Part shown: positions 33,701 through 45,599 of the stretch, piece by piece
Layout of the letters: the number at the start of each line of letters is the position of its first letter
How positions within the stretch are numbered: position 1 is the first letter of the stretch
Source of the DNA: Oryza sativa Japonica Group
Lineage: Eukaryota; Streptophyta; Magnoliopsida; Poales; Poaceae
Direction: 5' to 3'
DNA: 64,000 nucleotides
Assembly (NCBI RefSeq): GCF_034140825.1
Contig: NC_089037.1
Location: forward strand, 31,763,001 to 31,827,000
Position numbers and translations under genes: made by a program
Notes under the pieces: model-generated
Databases searched by the model: none
Seen by the model: the letters and a program-made list of their open reading frames with translations, nothing else
What the model was told of the DNA's origin: nothing

Positions 33701-36700
33701 AACTATAATTGCGAACATAAGCCCATCAAGCTGGTAGGCATCTAATGCTATTTTTCTTTTTGAAAAGACTATTTCCACATTTCATATTATTGACATTTTT
33801 GCTTGTTTTTTGTTATCAGCTGCGCGGCTGAGACATTGAGCACATTGAAATTCGCACAACGGGCAAAATACATAAGAAATAATGTATGCAATTAACATGT
33901 GCTAATTGTTAATTATTGTTGACATGCAAACATGAACTGACTGTTGTTCATTGTAGGCTATTATAAATGAAGATGCCTCTGGTGATGTTTTGAGCATGCG
34001 CTTACAGATCCAACATCTTAAGGTACAGAGAATGTGTTCATTTTTGCCCTTATAATATTTTCAGTGCATTAAAGACAGGAAGGTCCAGGATAAAATGTAT
34101 TTGAAATTTTATCTATTCTACTTCTTTGATGGCTCATACTGATTACGACCAGTTTGCAACAGCACAGTTCTAATAAATGATTTATGTCTTATGTTCTCTG
34201 TTATCACAGAAAGAGGTCAGTCGCCTGCAAGGGTTAGTCAATTCTGACAAAGCAGAATGTACTAGTTCCAGTGGGTTTATATGTGAGTCTCCTAGCACAC
34301 TTAAGTGGAATCAAGGTCAAGGCTCGTTCAGTCCACTTATGTTTGATAAAAGGGCTATGCAGGTATTCATATATACTCTTCTTTTCTTGAACATGGTGGG
34401 CTGGTGGCCATCTACTTATGTTTTATCTTTCTCATGTGTTATGTTCAGCGGAAAGATTATGATGCTGCGCTTGTCGCTGCTTTTAGGAGGGAGCAAGAAA
34501 CTGAAGCAAAATTGAAGGCAATGATTGCTGCAAAGCTTGTTGCTGAACAGCTGGTCTGCATCTGTGTTCTTAATTGTGATTTTGCGTCGACTTTCTGTGA
34601 AATTGACAAAACTAAAGTGAACATACATATGCATTTATTAAGTTTAATTATCTGTGGCACCACAGGCAACTCAAAGAGCGGAAGAGGTCAGAAGCTTCAA
34701 GATGAGGCTTCGTTTTCGTGAAGATCGAATAAAAAGACTGGAGCAAGTTACATCAGGGAAGTTATCTGCTGAATCACATCTGTTGCAAGAAAATGAAGAC
34801 CTTGTGAAGGAAGTAGATGCTCTTCGTGGCCTACTGGACCGCAATCCAGAAGTCACAAGGTTTGCTATGGAAAACTTACAATTGAAGGAAGATATTCGAA
34901 GGTAAGCATTCCTATCCATCCACTTCTTTCTCTAAACTCCAAATGCTACTTATGTGTTCTTTTGGTTTATCTATTTGCCATTGCTAATATAGTTGGAAGT
35001 TTGATGCCCTGCTACCATTAAAACTTACAGGTTACAAACATTTGTTGATGAAGGAGAACGAGAAATGATGCATGAGCAGATAATTGTTTTACAAGATAAG
35101 GTATCCACTTCAAGCTATGGTGACCTCCTGAGTACAGGAACTCTTTTCAGTGTACCTTGCTCCTTTACTATTTCCTTGATGTCTTGACTCACTTAACTTG
35201 CATAACCTGCAGTTACTGGAAGCACTCGATTGGAAACTTATGCATGAGAAGGATCCTATTAATAAGGTTGTTTATGCAGTCCTTTAAAGGAAACATACAA
35301 ATTGTGAAATTTAAAGACATCCTTAATTTACTGAAAGCTGAATGTTTATTTACAATAAAATGTTTGCTTCAGGGCTTATTGTGCGCGTACCTAGCATCTG
35401 ACTTATGTTCATAATGACCTTTTGCAGGACCTCTCATTTTTGGGGGAGTCAGCTGATGAGGAAATGGAGTTTATTCGTTTGCAGGTCAATATTACAAACC
35501 TATCCTGACATATGTAATGTCTTTTTATACCCCTGTTGATGGTACTGCTTCCTAATTCCTAACATTGGTTTGCAATATTGTGTTACAGGCTATTCAAAAT
35601 GAGAGAGAAATTGAGTCTCTGCGTAAAAATCTGAGCTTCTGCCTTGAATCAAAAGAGAAACTTGAGAGGTATATAAAAAATTTCCTACAAAAGAAAAAAA
35701 GAAGTATATCACCCTTTGCTATTTTAAGACTTCTAGTATATTGTATTTTCTGTGTACTCCATTTTCTGCCCCGTATGCTACAAACTCTCACATAGATGAT
35801 TCCTTTGTTAACCCAACAAAAGGCTTACAATTGTGATGTCTAGAAGAACAGTTTCTCCAAGGTGATTTTATTCACTATAAATGTAAGAAAGCACATAAAT
35901 ATTCACTGCTATGTTTGTTAATGTCAAATCATGTTGATCTAAATGGGCAGACATACAAGCATTTCATTGAAGATAGCTTGCAAGTGTTTAAGGGTAATAT
36001 TTTTTAGAGTAAGATTTGTACTGCACTGCTATGAAATCCAGCTGACTATGGGCCTGTTTGGGGGAGCTTTTAGCTGCAGCAGCTTATCCCGGAATCAAAA
36101 ACTCCCCCAAACAGCCTAACTTTTGGTCTAGATTCTGAGAAGCTGTAGATATAGAATCCAGAAAATGAACTAGAAGCCAGAAGCTGGAAAACCCAGCTTT
36201 TCTAGATTCTCAGAAGCTGGCTACCAACCAGTTGCTTCTCAGAATTTTAAGCTCCCCTAAATAGGCCCTATATATTGAGCCCAATTGTGGTCCATCTGCC
36301 CATGCAAGTGTGGGCATGAGTAGAATAGTTAGTACCACCTTGCTAGTTGATCAAGAGTTGGACCAATATATAAACCCATATGCTCCAACCATAGCACCTC
36401 CAGGTGGACCCTTTTACACGAAGTGAAGATTAAAGTATAAGTGAGGTGTTATGCGTACGCAGTCTGCTTAGAAAGTGTGGTAATGTGGATTTTGGAAGCT
36501 GGGGTGTGACAATAACTGCCAGTGCACTCTGAATAGACGATTTATAGATTCTGTAATACCTGCTGTTTTCGATGGTTATCTGGGGTAGATCAACCAACCC
36601 TGACGATATACTATCAACTGTAGCAATGTCCTTGGCCAATGCTATTTAAGTTACCTAAGACACTGCCTGTGCGTTGCTGCTTATCTCAAATAAATATTAC

Positions 36701-38846
36701 AATCTAAACTTGAGGATTTAAAATCTAAAGTATTGCATACACAAAGCTACATGCATAAACCCATAAGTAGACGATACAATCTCTTACATTTGATTTCTAA
36801 ATCATTTGATTTGTCATTTGTGTTTTCTCTAGTTTGTGTTTGGTAACTTTTATCCACCAAATTCCACTGTGTTAAAAGTTTTTGAGATTAAGGTGTTATT
36901 TATGTGCACTTTATCCAGAGCTTATTATGCATTATGAACTTCTGTTCAAATACCATTACCTGATAATTTGTACATTCTGCAGGCGTGTTGATGAGTTGAC
37001 ATTAGAGTTGGAGGCAGCAAAGAAATATCATGAAGAATCTGAGGCTGTGGAACTCCAGGTGCAGACCGAGGTAGATTTGCATGATCTGCCTGATGCTCAG
37101 ACAGAACTGAAGACTTTGGTTGATGCCATAGCTACAGCAAGTCAAAGAGAAGCAGAAGCTCATGAAACTGCTATTGGGTTGGCCAAAGCGAATGAGGAAC
37201 TAAGAACAAGGCTTACAGTTTTGATTGAGGATAATAAGAGATTAGTTGAGCTCTATGAACATGCTATCGCCAATGGTGAGGTGAATCAAGATGGGGGCCA
37301 TCCTGCCATTCCTCAAATTGAAGGTGTGAATGAGCAGCAAAGCAGCCATTCTTATGGAGGGGCTGCTGCGAATGGGGTGCTGCCAGATGACAAGCCAGAG
37401 AGTGCAACAATTTTGCCAGCAGACAACTCATCCAGTGAGGTATCGGACTCCAAGATAATGGATGGACAGTGCAATCACAAGGATAATTTTTCAAGAAGTG
37501 AATTGACAGATTTGCAACTTCAACTGGACGAGATGCATGAAGAAAATGATAAACTTATGGGTCTGTATGAGAAAGCTATGCAGGAAAGAGATGAATTCAA
37601 AAGGAAATTTTTTGAGGGTAGCAATTCTTTAACTACAGTAGATACTCAATATGAAGATGTTGAAATGCGTGATGCAACAGATGATGAAGATCTAGAAGTA
37701 AAACATGTACATGACTCTGCAATATCAACGTTTAAAGAAATCCTGCGGCTTGTTCGTGTCAAACTGAAGAATGTCCACGACAAGCTTGTAACTACCCAGG
37801 ATGCAGTAGAGTATTTTAAACTTCTTGAAATGGCTAGTACTAAGGCAGAAGAACTTTCAGCAAGCATTCAGCACCATTGCCTAGAACTGAAGCACGACCA
37901 GGAAGACATGAATGCCCTTAAGGCTGAACTGTCACAATCACAGGAGAGTAAAGAAGCTTTGGAAAGCAAGTATTTCTCGCCTGTGGCATCATGCTGGAAC
38001 TTGGACTTGAAAACCAAAGCCCTTGTTGGGTCCAAGTTTGATGTCAGCTTGGAATTATTGAATCAAAAGAAGGAACAACTGAGTCACCTCCAAACTCTCA
38101 AAAAAGAATTTTCTGTTGCATCTACAAAAGCACGTGAATCTGAAACCGCGTTGAGAAGCAAAATCGACGGTCTTAAAGTAAAACTCCGCTCTTTCGAAGC
38201 TCAGAGAAAGGAGGCAGAAAGGGTCCTTTTTGCTATTGATAATATCGACACTTCCACTCCTACATTGTCGAAGCCTGTGAATTTTGGTAAGGCATCTGAG
38301 CTGCTGAGATCTGAGGAGGAGCGAACAAAGCTTTTATCTGAACTTAAGAAGTCCCGTGAACAGCTTATCATGGTGCAGAAAGAAATTAAAAGCATGAACA
38401 GACACGATGATATCGATTGTAAGATTGCATCTCTTGAATCAGAAGTAGAAAATTGCTGCCTGACCCTGCTGGAAGCTGACGTCGAGAAGTTTGTACGTGA
38501 TAATACCTTGACAGAGATTTGGAAGGAAGAGCAGAAAGACATGGATTGCCTGCTGGTTGATTACCAAGAGTGCGTTTTTAAAGTCAACTTGAAGGAGGAG
38601 AAGATCAGGGCATGTGAGGAGTCCTTGCAGCATCAAACAAGGTCCCTGGATGACATGAACTCGAAGCTAAATCAAGCGATGCGTGATCTGGGTGAGCATC
38701 TGCGAGACAGAACCCCTTGCGATTTGGATGCATCCATGTTGCATGTTTCTGACAAGGTTAAGGGGGATCTTGATGCAATGGCGCTTCATGTTGCTGAAGC
38801 TGTGCAGCTCTTGCTTGTCCAGGGTGAGAACCAAACAAATCCGTGA
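30752..38846 (+). CDS. Kinesin-12 family motor (KIN-12E/F-like)
   Basis: A plus-end microtubule motor; plant kinesin-12 proteins act in spindle and phragmoplast organisation. Twenty-one exons: 30752-30853, 31032-31187, 31283-31366, 31493-31612, 31696-31809, 31946-32038, 32815-32904, 33084-33154, 33227-33301, 33408-33495, 33675-33733, 33820-33883, 33957-34022, 34210-34362, 34449-34553, 34666-34901, 35031-35100, 35213-35266, 35428-35484, 35589-35668, 36983-38846; 1266 residues. The N-terminal motor (about 34-380) has P-loop GQTGSGKTHT (~113-122), switch I ASSRSHS (~239), switch II DLAGSE (~271) and CCAAETLSTLKFAQRAK. The rest is long coiled coil, mostly in the 1.86-kb last exon. The subfamily assignment rests on motor sequence and length; intron 4 is GC-AG. 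Confidence 0.96.
31613..31695 (+). other. GC-AG intron in the kinesin gene
   Basis: The donor CAGAAG|GCAAGT is an ideal GC-donor match, and the acceptor is TTCCAG|GAA. The nearby GT (in AAGTTT) would break the IQK-EKEIRKEEKLRF frame. Confidence 0.88.
36050..36268. mobile_element. 219-bp MITE in kinesin intron 20
   Basis: Termini GGGCCTGTTTGGGGGAGCTT and AAGCTCCCCTAAATAGGCCC are inverted repeats flanked by a 3-bp TAT duplication (36047-36049, 36269-36271). The TIR starts like that of the outer element at 49693-50234, so the two may be one superfamily. The 3-bp duplication fits PIF/Harbinger or CACTA derivatives. Confidence 0.8.
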
Positions 38847-40878
38847 GCCTGCTCAACTAGAACCAGCTTTCCTTCACTGATGCAATAACCGACAGGCTAG
38901 TCTGTCCAAGCCTCATCTGTGCACATCCTTGTTTTCACCACAACACAAGGGATCAGGCGTCTCTTTCTGTCAATTCGCTTCTACATGATGGAAGAAGTCG
39001 TGAATCAGGATGCGCTCAAAACTGTTTTGTGCGACCACCTATCTCTGGTGGTTGTGCCAAGTCATCAACAGCAACAGGCCCTTATGTAAGCTATGTATTT
39101 CTTTTAGTTTGCACTTGAAAGTGCAATTCAGCTACTGGTTCAACAAGGTTTTGAATTCAAGGAAGTGATTTACCGTGCCTTTTGTTATTCTCTAGATTTG
39201 TACTGTACGAAACAATGAACATAGGTGCCTGCATTAGGGAAGGATGCTGCACTCTAGTAGTTGTAAGCAGAAAATTGGAGCCTGAACCTCTTTATGTATT
39301 TTAGCGTGTTGGGTGAACTGTACAGTTCTCCAGTAGCAGTAAAAACTTACTGAAAGGTGGAGTTGCGCCAGTTTGTGAATGAGTTAGGTAGGACTCAGGC
39401 TGACTGCTTCCAGAAGCTTATTCTGCTCTTGTCTCTTGTATTTGTTGCTTGCTCCACTGCTATCTGATCAAAGATTCAAATAATAATGTCCAGTTGGCAT
39501 TTCTTAACAACACTAACCAAATGACACACGCTTAATACTGCTTATTGTCACCAACCCATCGCCATCACTTGACCATATCAATTACGCAACTTTAATTAAA
39601 AAAATGAATAGACAAGCTTCAATTACGTCATATATGTCAAACACTAAGCTCAATCACGCACGATAGTTCAAAAGAAAAAAACAATCACGCACGATAACGC
39701 CGACATCACTGGGCTGGGCCACTATAGAGGAGCAAGAAAAGTTCCCCAAGAAAGAGAGAGAGAGAGAGAGAGGGAACTACGGAGAGAAACCGTGGATGCT
39801 TAGCAGCGAAGCGCTGTGCCGTCGGATCGGGAAACCCACCAAGACCGCGTGCGGCGCTGGGTCTCGCTCTCGCTCCGTCGAGCTCGGGCTGCCGAGTGCT
39901 GAGTCGGACTCCACGACGCATCCGCGGAAGCGACGCGCTCCGCCGTCTCTATCTCTATTGCGTCACACATTGGCTGCTTCCTGGCGTGGCGCGGCGGCCG
40001 TCGTTCGTAAACTAACCTGGCATTCTGGCGTGTGCCTCAGGAAAAAAGAGAGAGAAAGATAGAGAATTTTTGGGGTTGCGTTTTTTTGGCAACCAGATGC
40101 TAGCTGGCAGTTAGTATTTCATCCGTTTCCATATGATTTTTTACTGTATTTTTATCTAATGGGTATTTGGCAAGCGGTTATTCTGAAACAAATATTTATC
40201 CTTTTGTTCTGCTTGAGATTTTTTCGGACGATAATTTTTGAAACGTGGACGACAATTTTTTTATTGGGTGAGATGGTAAATATTTGTTTCTCACGTTTCG
40301 AAAAAACAATTTGAGAATTATTTATTCATTCAAACACGACCTTATTACCACGATTTGATTAATTAGCATAAGCATTTACTCTCTCTATATCAAAATAACA
40401 CAATCTAATATTAGACGTGATACATTATAGTACTATGATTTTGTCATCCACACAAGCATTTACTTTTCTATTTAGATTCGTATGTCATATATCGTGCTAG
40501 ATCAATTTATTTTGGGACGAAGGAAGTACAACTTACCAGCTCAGGAAATATTAATATTGTCAATTTAATCAAATTCCCTTAAATTAAATAAATTAAATGT
40601 ACTAGTAGTAACAGAAAATTGCGGTTTGATCTTTTCCTCCGTTCCGTGGCGCAGGCTGCAAAAGCAACCAACGCCACGCCATCTCGCCGCCTCTAACCAT
40701 CTATCTCCTCCCTCTTTCTCTCTCCTCCACAAGCCACCAACCGCCGTAAGACCGTCGTCCTCTCTCTCTCTCTCCTCCCTCGCGTCGCGTCGCGTCTCGC
40801 TAAATACCACTGCACCCACGGGTAGGTTCCCGTGGACTCTCTCGTCCGATCGGCGAGGAGGCGGAGAGGATCGGAGCA
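38847..40878. other. Kinesin 3' UTR and intergenic region
   Basis: The first ~600 bp are probably kinesin 3' UTR. A GC-richer segment at 39700-40060 with a (GA)n tract at 39754-39773 might be a transcribed leader, but no coding frame there is convincing. A small Stowaway-like element is listed separately. Confidence 0.45.
40379..40526. mobile_element. Stowaway-like MITE (148 bp)
   Basis: It starts CTCTCTCTATATCAAAATA and ends TATTTTGGGACGAAGGAAG, flanked by TA (40377-40378, 40527-40528). The ends are diverged from the canonical CTCCCTCCG, so it is probably an older copy. Confidence 0.65.
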
Positions 40879-40879
40879 C

Positions 40880-41383
40880 ATGCGGGAGCGCGGCGAGGAG
40901 GAGGTGGAGGAGGATGAGGCGCGGCCGCGGCCGGGGTGCGGGGGAGGGGAGGCGGCGGGGCAGGCGGCGGCGAACTGCGCGGCGGTGTGCTGCTGCTGCC
41001 CGCTGGCGCTGCTGGAGATCCTGCTGCTCGTCACCGTCAGGCTCCCCGCGGGCGTCATGCGGCGGGTGATGAGGCGGCGGCGGCGGCGGCAGCGGCGTCG
41101 CAAGAGCCGAAGCGGAGGAGGAGGAGGCGGTGGTGGTGGTGGTGAAGGAGGACCGTCGTCGCCGTCGGGGAGCGCCAAGGCGATGATCGCGGCCGCGTCG
41201 GCGTTCGATATGATGGACGACGAGGCGGCGGCGGCGGCGGCGGCGGCGTCATCAGCGCGCGGCGAAACGGACGCGGACGCGGAGCTGGAGCTCGAGATCA
41301 TGCGCTCCCGGTTCTACAGCGGCGGCTTCTGGCGCAGCCCTTCCTCCGGCTCCAGCTCCTGCGCCTCCTCCCTTCGCCGGTAG
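40880..41383 (+). CDS. Small plant protein with Cys-rich hydrophobic segment, unknown function
   Basis: A single-exon frame of 167 residues. An acidic N-terminus (~1-28) leads into a Cys-cluster and hydrophobic segment, NCAAVCCCCPLALLEILLLV (about 32-51). Then come a short amphipathic stretch ending in a strongly basic run (MRRVMRRRRRRQRRR, ~59-73), a Gly tract, an Ala tract, and a conserved-looking C-terminus with ELEIMRSRFYSGGFWRSPS. I recall similar plant-only small proteins with a CCCCP core but no assigned function. The CCCCP plus basic run suggests membrane association or lipidation, which is inference. Composition is skewed (poly-Gly, poly-Ala), yet the ordered motifs argue it is coding. 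A CT-rich leader lies just upstream. Confidence 0.75.
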   Translation: MRERGEEEVEEDEARPRPGCGGGEAAGQAAANCAAVCCCCPLALLEILLLVTVRLPAGVMRRVMRRRRRRQRRRKSRSGGGGGGGGGGEGGPSSPSGSAKAMIAAASAFDMMDDEAAAAAAAASSARGETDADAELELEIMRSRFYSGGFWRSPSSGSSSCASSLRR

Positions 41384-42279
41384 CATCGCCACCACCGCCG
41401 CCGACTCGCCGCCGCGCCGCCTCGCCGCACGTGCTGATCACCCAAGGTGATCTGCCGCACGCACGTGTGCAAGTGCAACGCAGGATTAGTTTTGTCATGT
41501 GAGCTCGATGCGATTTTGGCATCAAACTTTAGCTTAGGATTGGATTTGCAAGCGGAAGCGGGAGAAATTTTGTGCAGTGCTCCGCTCGATTGCTTGGTCG
41601 ATTGACCATTGCGCGCGTGCGTGCGTGCGATTTGGGGGGTGGACCACTTCTGAGCCTTCGTCCAGATTGCCCCCCAGGTTTCGCCTCTGTCTTTTTCTGT
41701 ACTAGCAGCAAACGCTGAAACTCGTGGCAATGCTTTGGATTCAACATATTGGCCAAACAATATACAGGCAATTCAGTACAGTTGTTGACTACGATTTCTG
41801 CACTTGTTGTTCTAGAACGGCTTCTGCAGGGATAGCAATTGACGAATTGTCCGTCCGTCAACCTCCGTACTGCTGGCAAACGTGGGGTCAAATATTGTGT
41901 TCGCTGCTCAAGTTTCGGGATGAACAGGGGGAGGAATTTTTTTGTCAGGTTTTTTTTTTTCAACAACTAGTCCAGTTTTGTTTTTGTAATCTTGCTTCTA
42001 GATATTTTTTCCCAAACACAGTGCAAACATACACGCTCTATTCTTTTGAACACCTTTAAAGCTGGATCAATATATTTTGAGATTTCACAAAATCACTATA
42101 AGCGTATCAGGTATTATTATTTTTCTTCAACAACCAGTCCAATTCTAAAGAGTGTGTCTTACTGGTTGACGTGCACATCGTCTGTCATAGAAAGAATAAT
42201 TAGCTACAAATATAAGCACCGTGCCAAGTATAGGATTTAGAATCAGAATGGAAAGGTTCCATCACCAGGAACCAAACTA
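41384..42279. other. 3' flank of the CCCCP-protein gene
   Basis: Probably 3' UTR then AT-rich spacer; no second gene was recognised. Confidence 0.5.
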
Positions 42280-42519
42280 CTCCATCCGTCTTTAAAAAAA
42301 AGCAAACCTTGGGTTTTCGTGCCAACATTTAACTATCCGTCTTATATAAATTTTTTTTATAATTAGTATTTTCATTGTTGTTAGATGATAAAACATGATT
42401 AATACTTTATGCGTGACTTATCTTTTTAATTTTTTTTCATAATTTTTTTAAATAAGATGGACGGTCAAACGTTGGACACGGAAACCAGGGTTTGTCTTTT
42501 CTTTGGGACGGAGGAGAGC
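42280..42519. mobile_element. Stowaway-type MITE, same subfamily as 1887-2126
   Basis: It starts CTCCATCCGTC after TA (42278-42279) and ends near GGGACGGAGGAG. The interior carries GTGCCAACATTTAAC and CGGTCAAACGTTGGACACGG, which pair with the element at 1887-2126 in opposite orientation. The right boundary is uncertain by a few bases because the terminal repeat is diverged. Confidence 0.8.
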
Positions 42520-42994
42520 TACAGCCTATAATCACTTCGTAGCTTGCTTCTAGATTTGAGCCAATTAGGAAGCCTAAAAGTGTGATTTTAGTACTACTAT
42601 AATACTATTTAGGCGGAGATATCAGCTAATTTGTGGTACATAGAGATCAGAGATGGGTATGGACCGACCCATGACTCTCTGTGTAATATTTGTCCTACTT
42701 TAGTTTAATTAATAAAACAAAGTAAGTTTTTTTAAATATAAAGTAAAATTTAGTTAATTTAACTCTACTATATTGGATTAAGTACTAGGAGTACTTGTTT
42801 TTTTTTTATTACCAACGAGGACTACCCTTGTTGGATCATGCCCGCTCCTTAATTGCTACTCTCTGTTCCACGCTAAGACGCTTTGGGTTTTGAATAGTTT
42901 TATGAATGTATTTATGTATGTGATTCATATATATGTTCAATTTATAAGTACGTTAGTGAATCTATACTAGAGATGAAAAGTGTTTTATAATATG

Positions 42995-45232
42995 CACTCC
43001 TACAAAAGTGATTTTTCTGTACGAGGCCCCATCATTTTTCCATGCGGACCGTAACTAGTGGCGTCTGCAAAAATCGAGGGTCATTTTCCCATACGGCTGC
43101 TTAAGTGACCCGTATGGAAAAATCGATTTTTCCATACGGGCCTCTTAAGAGGGCCGCATGCAAAAATGAGCTCATTTTTGCATGCGGCTCACTTAAGCGC
43201 CCGCATGGAAAAATCGATTTTTCCATGCGGGCCACTTAAGAAGCCATATGCGAAAATAAAATTTGAAAAATTTAAAACTAGTGTATCTCACCCATATGAA
43301 CTCCAAATTGGATGATTTTTTTCCTAAATGTTTCTAAAATCATGCTTTATCATGTTATTGTGTTCTTACTGGTATTATTTTTGCTATTTTTTCTTGTGAC
43401 TTTGTTTTATCAATTTAAAATTTGAATTTCAAAACTTCAAATAATATTTTGAAGTAGTAAATGATTTCAACTGAAAAAGTCATCAATAACAAGGTTGTAT
43501 AACTCATCAAGATTTATAACTTCTATTTTGGTCATTTCTTCATCCAACAAAGTGATTTGTAAGATTGTTCACAAAATGCACATCTCTTATATAAAAACTT
43601 ATATAAGAGAATGCACATCTCTTATATAAAAACTTATATAAGAGATGTGCATTTTGTGAACAATCTTACAAATCACTTTGTTGGATGAAGAAATGACCAA
43701 AATAGAATCTTGATGAGTTATACAACCTATATAAGAGATGTGCATTTTGTGAACAATCTTACAAATCACTTTGTTGGATGAAAAAATGACCAAAATAGAA
43801 GTTATAGATCTTGATGAGTTATACAACTTTGTTATTGATGGCTTTTTCAATTGAAATCATTTTGTATTTGAAAATGTTATTTAAAGTTGTCATATTTTGA
43901 AATTCAAATTCAAACGGTCCAAACAGAGTCGTATAGAAAAATGACCAATACAAAAGTTGAAGATCTTGATAAGTTATACAACTTTATTGTTGACAACTTT
44001 TCTATTTGAAATCATTTACTGCGTGAAAAAATTATTTGAATTTCTTATATTATAAAGTTCAAATTTTATATAGTTCAATCAAACTCGGATGGAGAAATGA
44101 CCAAAAGAAAATTGGTAGATCTCAACGAGTTCTACAACTTTGTTTTTGGTAATTTTTTCATATGAGTTCATTTAATATCATAAAATTTGATTCAAAGTTC
44201 TCATAATTTTAGATTAATTTTTTCCCTCCTCACCACTTCAAAATTTTTCATCTCTTCTCCTCTCTCCTCTCTCTCTCCCCTCTCTGATATTTTCCCCTCA
44301 TCTCTTTCTCTTCCTCTCTCTCACTCACTCTTTCTCTCCTCTCTCTCAACCTTTCGGAGGCGCCTGGCGAGCGGCGGCGCCGGGAGCGGGCGGAGGCGCA
44401 GGGCGAGCGGCGGCGCCGGCGGCCGAGAGCGGCGTGGCGCACGGTGAGCGGCGGCGGAAGGCGCGCGGTGGCGTCGGGCGGGAGCGGCGTGGTGCGTGGA
44501 GGCGGCCGAAAGCTGCGCGACGACGACGACGACCCCGATGCGGACAACCCCGACGACGACGACAATGACGACTGGGCGGTGACGACGATTGGGCGCCCGG
44601 ATCTGGCGGGCGGAGGCAGCAGAGAGCGGCGCGACGACGACGCCGACCCTGCGATGACGATGACAACCCCGACGACGAGTGGGCGCCCGGATCCGGTGGG
44701 CGGAGGCGGCCGAGAGCGGCGCGACGACGACCCCAACGACGATCCCGACGACAACGACGATTGGGCGGCGACGGGGCGGCGACGCGGGCCTCGTCCCTCC
44801 CGGATCCGGCGGCGGCGGGCCTCGTCCTGTCCAAATCCGGTGGTGGCGGGCCTCGTCCTGCTCGGATCCGGCGAGAGCGGGGGTGGCCGGCGGTGGGAGC
44901 GGGAGCGGGAGCAGGCGGCGGCGGGACCGGGGCGGGCGGCGGTGGGAGCGGGGGTAGGTGGCACGGGAGCGGCTGGCGAGCTCGGGCGGCGGCGCCGCCG
45001 CCTGCGGGCTAGGTTTTTTTTTTGTTTTGGAATTTTATTTTTTTTTGGCGATTTTTTCTCTTTGCATGCGGTCGGCTTAAGCGCCCGCATGCGAAAATCC
45101 GATTTTCGCATGTGGGTGCCGTGGCCGCATGCAAAGTTGGTGATTTTCAAAGACGATTTCCCGCATGCGGTTGCGCCAACCGCATGTGAAAATCTCTCCC
45201 GCCCGTATGCAAAGACCTTTTTTTAAGTAGTG
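42995..45232. mobile_element. Non-autonomous CACTA (En/Spm) element, 2.2 kb
   Basis: The left end is CACTCCTACAAAAGTG, and the right end, read inward on the minus strand, is CACTACTTAAAAAAAGG. Both ends carry clusters of short inverted subterminal repeats (CCGCATGGAAAAATC, TTTTTGCATGCGGC, CTTAAGCGCCCGCATG), as in CACTA elements. The 3-bp flanks ATG/GTG are an imperfect duplication. The interior has AT-rich palindromic repeats (43461-44170) and a GC-rich part (44340-45010), with no recognisable transposase. Confidence 0.8.
43461..43860. repeat. Large palindrome with 133-bp arms inside the CACTA element
   Basis: Arms 43461-43593 and 43728-43860 are near-perfect reverse complements. Between them lies a second, shortened copy of the right arm (about 43628-43727) and a 35-bp internal duplication around TTATATAAAAACTTATATAA. 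A transcript would form a long near-perfect hairpin. Confidence 0.92.
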
Positions 45233-45599
45233 GTGGAAGGGAACTCGTACTGCTATAGCACCTTTTGAGTGCGGAGTTGCTATCTCCGGAGCACAAGATC
45301 ACGTGGCGAATCCTTCTTTAGCTAATAGATCACGTTCTGATGGTGAGCGCGATTGATCACGAATTTTCAATTGTGTGAAGCTGTGAATAGCAAATCCAAC
45401 TCAATTAAACATGTCCGCAAGCCACATGCACTACTGTAACTCTATAAGACGGAAGCAATTCCACGTTGCTTCAAGACCAAAATTTTATAAATTTATTCAG
45501 ATTGTTCATCGTCCGGGACAGCAGCGTGCAAAGGTGCAACAGACATCGGCGGGTTCCCTATTTTCACCTATTTCATCCTGGCAAAAATGGCAGTTAAGG

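Noticed and set aside
35101-35212. Possible second U12-type intron in the kinesin gene (donor GTATCCACTT, CACTTAAC before the acceptor)
   Set aside because: The donor deviates at positions 7-8 and the branch-like motif is rather far from the AG. An ordinary U2-type GT-AG intron explains it.
39796-40062. 88-codon frame after the kinesin gene
   Set aside because: No homology or splice support; surrounding GA-rich tract suggests leader or promoter DNA, not a gene.
44444-45226. 260-codon open frame in the CACTA interior
   Set aside because: Low-complexity Asp/Arg/Gly repeats with equally long frames on the other strand; looks composition-driven.
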